DNA of 64,000 nucleotides from Paenibacillus sp. A3 (lineage in GTDB: Bacteria; Bacillota; Bacilli; Paenibacillales; NBRC-103111): NCBI RefSeq assembly GCF_001399685.1, contig NZ_JTHN01000005.1, positions 21,660-85,659 on the forward strand, in the 5' to 3' direction. The notes under the pieces were generated by a model, which saw only the letters and a list, made by a program, of their open reading frames with translations, was not told where the DNA came from and searched no databases. Below are positions 38,401-47,400 of this stretch, piece after piece. Each line of letters begins with the position of its first letter. Positions within the stretch are counted from its first letter, which is position 1. The translations under genes were made by a program, and so were the position numbers.

Positions 38401-41400
38401 GTTGAAGCGGCTCGGCTCGCAGGCGGGAGCTACCTTGTTTATGGTGCTGCTCGCCGCCTATACGACGCTGTTGTCCAAATACAGCGGACAGGAGGATATT
38501 ATCGTCGGAACGCCGATCGCAGGCAGACCGCATGCCGACTTGCAGCCGATGATCGGAATGTTTGCGGGAACGATGGCGCTGCGAAGCTGCCCGGCGGGAG
38601 AGAAGACGTTCCTGAACTACTTGCAGGAAGTGAAGGAGCTGGCGCTGCGAGCGTACGAGAATCAGGACTATCCGTTCGAAACGCTGGTGGAGAAGCTGAA
38701 CGTGAAGCGGGACATGAGACGCAATCCGGTGTTCGATACGATGTTCGTTCTGCAAAATACGGAGACGGTCGCGCCCGGGTTTACATCGCTGCGCGTAAGT
38801 CCGCACGAGAGCGTGCATCCTATCGTGAAGTTCGATTTGACCTTTACCGCTGCCGAGGAAGCGGGCGGCATTGCGTTCAGCATCGAATATGGCGACCGTC
38901 TGTTCAAACGGGAAACGATCTTGCGCATGGCGCAGCATTTTATTCAGCTGATCGAAGAAATGATCCAGACTCCCGAAGCGAAGCTGTCGTTCATGAACAT
39001 CCTTACCGCCCAAGAGCGGACGCAAATTTTGGAGGCGTTCAACGAAACTGCGCTGCCGTACCCTGAGGACATGACGATCCACGGACTGTTCGAACGGCAG
39101 GCGGCGCTGACACCGGACCGGATTGCGGTTGTGTTTGAAGACCGGCAGCTTACGTACCGGGAGCTGGACGAGCGGGCGAACCGGCTGGCGCGTACGCTTT
39201 TGGCCAAAGGGGTGGAGGCCGAGCAATTGGTTGCCATTATGACTGAGCGGTCGCTGGACATGGTTACCGCGGTACTCGGCGTCATGAAAGCGGGCGGTGC
39301 TTACGTCCCGGTCGATCCCGAATACCCGGAGGAACGCATCCGCTACATGCTCGGCGATTCCGGCGCACGGTTGCTGCTGACGCAATCGCATTTGGGGGAT
39401 CGCACGGCGTTCGGCGGCGAGCTGCTCCTGCTGGACGACGAGCGCAGCTATAGCGGCGACGGGTCCAGTCCCGGAGTGGCTGTCGGTCCGAATCAGCTGT
39501 CTTATGTCATCTATACGTCAGGTACGACCGGCAAGCCGAAAGGTGTGATGGTTGAGCATCAAGGCGTATGCAACTTTAAGCTGTTTTGCGAACACACTTT
39601 GCAAATTAGCGAGCGGGATCGCGTCGTACAGTTTGCGAGCTTTTCGTTTGATGCTTGGTGCTCGGAGTTGATTATGAGCTTGCTGACCGGAGCGGCGCTG
39701 TATGTGCCTGATGCTTCCGTCATAGCGGATTACCGTTTGTTCGAGCAATATGTCCGCGATCATGGGATAACGGTCGCAACTTTGCCTCCGACCTATGCCG
39801 TTTACTTGAATCCCGAGCATATGCCCGAATTGAAGACGCTCATTACGGCGGGTTCCGCATCCTCCGGCGAGCTTGTTCAGCAGTGGAAGGATCACGTTCG
39901 CTATTTTAACAACTACGGTCCAACCGAGGATTCGATTTGTTCGACTGCGTGGTCTTATACAGACCATGCTGCAATGGAAAAGACGGTTCCCATCGGCCGA
40001 CCGATTCCAAATCATCAGGTCTTTATTCTGAGTGCCCATAATGCGCTTACTCCGATCGGCGTGGCCGGAGAGCTTTGTGTCGCCGGCATCGGATTGGCCA
40101 GAGGCTATCTGAACCGCCCCGACCTGACGGCGGACAAATTCATGCCGGTTCCGTTCGCCCCCGAACGGCGGATGTACCGGACGGGCGATTTGGCCCGCTG
40201 GCTGCCGGACGGCAGCATCGAATATTTGGGCCGGATCGATCATCAGGTCAAAATCCGCGGCTATCGCATCGAGCTCGGCGAGATTGAAGCGCAGCTGCTG
40301 AAGGTGACAGCGGTACAAGAGGCGATCGTTCTGGCGCGAGCGGACGAAACCGGGCAAACGTATTTGTGCGCCTATTTTACCGCTGATGGGGAGCAGGCGG
40401 CCGGCGCGCTGCGCAGCGAGCTGGCGCGGGAGCTTCCGGGCTATATGGTGCCGTCATTTTTTGTTCAGCTTGAGGAGATGCCGCTGACGCCGAACGGCAA
40501 AATCGACCGCCAAGCGCTGCCTGCGCCGGAGAGTATCGTGCCGACAGGCGCAGAGTACGCTGCTCCGCGGACGGCGGTGGAAGCGAAGCTGGCGGAGCTA
40601 TGGCAAGAGGTGCTTGGGGTGCCGAGCGTCGGGATCAGGGATAACTTCTTCGAGCTTGGGGGTCATTCGCTTCGAGCGATGAGGCTGGCGGCCCATATTC
40701 AAAAAGAAATGCATGTGAATGTGCCGCTGCAGGAGGTGTTCGCCGCTCCGACCATCGAACAGCTCGCCGTTGTGATCGCAGGGCTTCAGCAGCACACCTT
40801 TGCAGCCATACCGGTTTCGCCCGTGCAGCCGCATTATCCCGTATCTTCGGCACAAAAGCGGCTGTACGTCTTGCAGCAGTTCGAAGGCGGGGAAACGAGC
40901 TACAACATGCCGGGGGTAATATTGTTAGAAGGCGCGCTGGACCGGAAACGGTTTGAGGAGGCGTTCCGCGGGCTCATCCGGCGTCACGAGACGCTGCGGA
41001 CCGGCTTTGAGCTGGTGGACGGCGAACCGTTCCAGCGGGTATACCCCGAATCCGAAGTGAAGTTTGCCGTGGACTACGCCAAGAGCAGCGGCGGGGAATC
41101 GGATACGCTGGAACGCATCCGCAGCTTCGTCCGGTCGTTTGATTTGCGGCAGCCGCCGCTATTGCGCGTGGGCCTGATCCGGTTGCATCCGGACAAGCCT
41201 GGTGTGGATCAGGAGGCGGAGCGTCATCTGCTGCTGTTCGATATGCACCATATCGTCTCGGATGGCGTGTCGATGGGTATTTTGGTCAATGAGTTCGGCC
41301 GGTTATACGGCGGGGAGGCGCTGCCGCCGCTGCGCATCCAATACAAGGACTACGCGGCATGGCAGCGGGCGGAGTTGTCCGGGCAGCGGACTACCAGGCA

Positions 41401-44400
41401 GGAGGCGTACTGGCTGAATGTTTTTCAGGGCGAACTCCCTGTGCTGGATATGCCGACGGATTACGCGCGTCCGGCGGTCCGCAGCTTCGAAGGCGACACC
41501 GTAACGTTTACTATCGGGCAAGCCGAGAGCGAGCGTCTCAGACAAATCGCGGCGCAAACGGGCTCGACGTTATACATGGTACTGTTGACAGTGTACATGA
41601 CACTGCTGCATAAATATACGGGACAGGAAGACCTCGTCGTAGGAACGCCGGTTGCCGGCCGACTGCATCCGGATCTGGAGCCGATGATCGGGATGTTCGT
41701 GAACACGCTGGCGCTGCGCAGCTATCCGTCGGGCGCCAAGACTTTCCTCGATTACCTGCAGGAAATCAGGGAGCATGCGCTCAAAGCGTACGAGCATCAG
41801 GACTACCCGTTCGAAGAGCTGGTGGAGAAGCTGAACGTGAGGCGCGATATGAGCCGCAGCACGCTGTTCGACACGATGTTCTCGCTGGAAAATACGGAGC
41901 AAAGCGAACTGAGCATCGAAGGTTTGACCGTTGTCCCTTACCCGTCCGGGCATGATGCCGTGAAATTTGATTTGGCGCTTCATGCGTCCCAAGTCGGGGA
42001 GGAACTGAAATGCAGCCTGAGATATGCAAGCTCGCTTTATAAGCGGGAGACGATCGAGCGGATGGCGAATCACTTCGTGCGGCTGGTTGAGGCCATTGCA
42101 GACAGCCCGCAAGCGCAGCTGGCGGATCTGGAAATGATCACGGCCGCGGAAATCGTACAGATTCACGAAACGTTCAATGCCACGGCGGAGGATCGTTACC
42201 CGCAGAACAAAACGCTGTATGCGGCGTTTGAAGAGCAGGCGGCACGCACGAAGGATCGCGTGGCGGTTGTTTTTGAAGGCGAGCAGTTGACTTACGGTGA
42301 GCTGAACGAGAGGGCCAATCGGGTGGCCCGGGTGCTGCGGGCGCACGGCGTCACAGCGGATCAGCCGGTAGCGATGCTGGTCGAGCGCTCGCTGGAAATG
42401 ATTATCGGTATGCTGGCGGTTTTAAAGGCCGGCGGGGCTTATGTGCCGATCGATCCGCGATATCCGGCGGACCGGATTCGTTTCGTTCTGGAGGACAGCG
42501 GGACCGACATCTTGCTGACGCAAACCCGATGGGCCGCTAAAGCGGGCTTTGCCGGTCAAGTGCTGAATCTGGACGACTCCGCGTTGTATGCGGGCCCGCC
42601 GGAAAACGGCTTGAATCTGGAGCCGGTATCTACGGCAAACCACCTGGCTTACTTGATCTATACGTCGGGTACGACCGGCAAGCCGAAAGGGGTCATGATC
42701 GAGCAGCGCAGCGTCGTGAACTTGACTTTTAGTTTGTTCGAGCCGATTTATGCGGCGCATCCGGAATACCGGAATATGGCCCAATTGGCGCCATACGTAT
42801 TCGACATGTCGGTTAAACCGATCTATGGGGCGCTTTTGTTCGGGCTTACCTTGCATATCGTGCCGGAAGAAACCCGTCTGGACGGGGAAAAGCTGCTGAA
42901 GTTTTTCCGCAATCATGCGATCGATGTAACGGATGCGACCCCGACGTTTCTATCGATTTTGGTGCAAAGCGCTCCAGCCTTCGGAGGTGAAATGGGCGTA
43001 AAACATTTCGTTGTCGGGGGAGAAGCGTTGACGACGAAAGCGGTTCGGTCGGTATGGGCAACGTTCGGCGAGCAAGTGAACCTGACGAACGTATACGGAC
43101 CGACGGAATGTACGGTAGATTCCACGATTTTCGAAGTGGAGCCGGAGCGTGTGGCCGCATTGGATACGGTGCCGATCGGGCGGCCGATGCCGAACCAAAC
43201 CGTATGGATTTTGGACGCCCAACAGCGGCTGCTGCCGGTTGGCGTGGCAGGCGAGATCTATATCGGCGGTGCCGGTGTCGCGCGCGGATACAACCGGCAT
43301 CCGGAGCTGACGGCGGAGAAATTTATGCCGAATCCGTACGCGGCCGGGGAGCGAATGTACAAGACAGGCGATTTGGCCCGTTGGCTGCCGGATGGCACGA
43401 TTGAATACTTGGGACGGATCGACCATCAGGTAAAAATCCGCGGCTACCGGATCGAGCTGGGCGAGGTGGAAGCGCAGATGCGAAAAACGGAATCCGTGCA
43501 CGAAGCGGTCGTCATCGCTCGGGAAGACGAAGCCGGACAGAAGCAGTTGTGCGCGTATGTGGTGGCGGACCGGGAGTTGGCGATAGTCGAACTAAGGAAG
43601 GCATTATCGCAAACGCTGCCCGAGTACATGATTCCATCGTATTTCGTGCAGCTGCCGCAGCTGCCGCTGACGCCAAACGGGAAGGTGGACCGCAAAGCGC
43701 TGCCTGCTCCGAAGGAAAGCATGGCTGCGGGCACGGACTATGTCGCTCCGCGCACGGCCGTAGAGCAAGCGTTGGCTTCCGTCTGGCAGGCGGTGCTCGG
43801 GATCGGGAAGGTCGGGGTGAAGGACCGTTTCTTTGCGCTCGGAGGCGATTCGATCAAAGCAATTCAAGTGTCGGCAAAGCTGCATCAAGCCGGGTATAAG
43901 ATGGAAATGAGACATTTGTTCGCACACCCTTCGATTGCGGAGCTGAGCGCGCATGTCAGGCCGATTACCCGGACGGCGGATCAGGGAGAAGCGAAGGGCT
44001 GGGTGCGGCTGACGCCGATTCAAACATGGTTTTTCCGGCAAAACGATGCTGCGCCGCACCACTATAACCAAGCGATCATGCTGTACCGGGAGCAAGGCTA
44101 CGACGAAGCGGCGCTTCGGAAGACGGTGCGGAAACTGGCGGAGCATCACGACGCGCTGCGCACGGTATTCCGGCGGACGGAAGGCGGCTATGCGGCTTGG
44201 ACTCGCGGCATCGACGAGGGCGAGCTGTACCGTTTGGAAATCATGGACTTTCGGACGGCAGCCGAAAACGCCGCTCAAGCGATCGAAGCGAAAGCGAATG
44301 AAATCCAAAGCGGCATCGAACTCGATACGGGACCGCTTATGAAGCTGGGGCTGTTCCGCTGCGCGGACGGGGACCATCTGCTGATTGTCATTCACCATTT

Positions 44401-47400
44401 GGTTGTCGACGGGGTATCGTGGCGTATTTTGTTGGAAGATTTGGCCTCCGGCTATGAGCAAGCCGTGAACGGACAGACGGTCCGGCTGCCGGACAAGACG
44501 GATGCGTTTCGGACGTGGGCCGAGAAGCTGGCGGGCTATGCGAACAGTCCTGCGATAGAAGCGGAGCGAACGTACTGGCAGCAGCTCGATCAGCTTGAAT
44601 GCGAGCCGCTCCCGCGAGATTTTGCACAAGCCGGGCAGGAACAAGTGTACGGGCTGATGCGGGATAGCGAAACGGTGACGGTGCAGTGGACGCGGGAGGA
44701 AACGGAGCTGCTGCTAAAGCGGGCGCACCGGGCCTATAACACGGACATCAACGACCTGCTGCTGACCGCGCTGGGGATGGCGGTGTACCGCTGGACGGGA
44801 GTCGAGCGGGTATGGATTAACGTAGAAGGACATGGAAGAGAATCCATCCTGCCGGATATCGACATCACGCGTACCGTTGGCTGGTTTACGAGCGAGTATC
44901 CCGTGGTGCTGGAGATGGGAACGGGCGGCGGTTTAGGCGCTTCCGATACGCTCGCTTACCGGATCAAACGGGTAAAAGACAGCTTGCGTCAAATCCCGAA
45001 CAAAGGAATCGGCTACGGCCTACTGAACTACTTGTCCGAAACGTCCGAGAACGTTCGGTTCGCGGCCAAGCCGGAAATCAGATTCAACTATTTGGGCCAG
45101 TTCGATCAGGATTTAACCCATAATGCTCTGCAAGTATCGCCTTATGCCTACGGCGCAGAGATCAGCGGGCAAACCGCCAGGTCCTATGCGCTCTATATTA
45201 GCGGCAGTATCGCAGGCGGAGAACTGGCGCTTACGGTCGGCTACAGCGGCAAGCAGTACCGGCGGGAAACGATGGAGCGGCTGGCCGGGTTGCTTCATAC
45301 CAGCCTTCATGACATCCTTGCGCACTGCGCGGCGAAAGAACGGCCGGAGCTGACGCCAAGCGATGTCGTTTTCAAAGGGCTTGCCGTGACGGAACGGATG
45401 CGGCAGATCGGCGAGATCGAGAGCGTATATCCGTTAACGCCCATGCAGCAAGGGATACTGTACCACCGGCTGCTGGACCCGGAATCCGAGGCGTACTTGG
45501 GGCAAACGGCGTTTACCGTGCGTGGAAGCTTGGATATCCGGGCGTTCAAACAAAGTTTGGACGCCGTCGTGCAGCGGCATGACGCGCTGCGGACAAACTT
45601 CTATAGCGGATGGAACGGCCAGCCTTTGCAGGTGGTGTTCCGCAGCAAACCGGCCGATTTTGTTTACGAAGACGTGAGGAGACTGGGTGGGAGCAAGCAA
45701 GAGGCACATATCGAAACGATCGCGAAGGCGGACAAGGCCCGCGGCTTCGGGATGAGCGAAGAAGCGTTACTGCGCGTGTCGATTCTGCGAACCGGCGACG
45801 AAACGTACCGTTTCTTGTGGAGCTTCCACCAGATCGTACTGGATGGTCGGGATATGGCGTGGATCATCGAAGAGGTGTTCGCCGCGTACTCTGCCTATCG
45901 GAAGAAAACCCGGCCAGAGCTTGGCCCGGTCACGCCTTACGGACGGTATATCGAGTGGCTGGAGGGGCAGGATTTTGCAGCGGCATCCGCCTACTGGAGT
46001 CATTATTTAGCGGGGTACAATCATCAAGCCGTGCTGCCGCGGGTCGAAGCTCAGGAGCAGCGGGCGGCAGGCTATGAAGCCGAGCGGCTGACAAGAAGCC
46101 TAGGGAAACGGCTGACCCGGGAACTGCGCGATACGGCGAAGCGGCATCAGGTGACGGTAAATACGCTGCTCCAAACAGCGTGGGGGCTGCTGCTGCAAGC
46201 CTATAACGGCACGGACGACGTTGTGTTTGGAACCGTCGTGCCCGTCAGACCGACGCCTGTGCCGGACATAGAAAGGATGATCGGGGTGTGCGGCAATATG
46301 ATCCCGGTCCGTATCCGCAGCCGGGGCGGGACAACGGTGGCAGACGTCATGCGGAGCATTGAGGAACAGGCGGCCGCATCCGAAAAGTACGCTATGTATC
46401 CACTGTATGAAATCCAAGCGCTTAGCGCTCCAAAACGGGAGCTGATAAACCACCTTCTCGTGTTCGAAACCGATAGTCCGCCTTCGGTCGCGGTCGAACC
46501 GGCGGTCAAGGCGGCAGGGCTGGAAATGACCGGGTTCCGGACCGAGGGACAGACGAGCTATGATCTGACTATCATCATGCAAATGGGCGATGACATGCGC
46601 ATCCGATGCGATTACAATGCCCAGATATATGAACGTGAAGCGATGGAGCGCTTGCAGGCACACTGGCTGCGGATCGTGGAACAACTCGTTGTGAATCCCG
46701 GCGTACAGGTACAGGAGCTTCAACTGCTATCTCCTGCCGAACAGGAACAAATGCAGGCTGGCTTGGGAGGTACGGCGGCGAACCTGCCGCAAGGAGTGAA
46801 CGTGCATTCGCTTTCCACAGAAGGCGCCGCGAACACTTTAGCGGAGTACGTGGCACCGCGAACGCCGATTGAAGCGAAGCTGGCGGAGCTGTGGCAAGAG
46901 GTGCTTGGAGCCCCGCGCATCGGGGTGAAGGACCATTTCTTCGAAGCCGGGGGCCATTCGATCAAAGCAATGCAGCTGACCGAAAAGGTCAATGCCGCCA
47001 TGGGGGCAGAGCTGTCTCTGCGTGCCGTCATTGATGCGTCTACGATTGAAGAAATGGCGGCGCTGCTCTCATCCGGGCTTGACCTGGATGACAGCGACGG
47101 GCCGATGAAGCTGAACGAGCGGGGACGAATGAACGTTTTCTGCTTCCCTCCTTCGGCAGGCTACGGGCTCGTGTATGCCGAAATGGCCAGAATGCTGGAA
47201 GATCAATATGTCGTCTACGCTTTCGATTTCATCGAAGGTTGGCGCGATTACGAGGAGATGTTAAACCGGTACGTCGATGCGATTGTGAGCGTTCAGCACG
47301 AAGCGCCTTATGTGCTGTTAGGCTACTCACTCGGCGGCAGTTTGGCCCACGAGGTCGCCAAGGCGATGGAGCGCAGGGGACATGCGGTATCGGATATTTT

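Noticed and set aside
37379..39391. 670-codon minus-strand frame
   Set aside because: Mirror of the C3-A3 region; no ribosome binding site and no recognisable domain.
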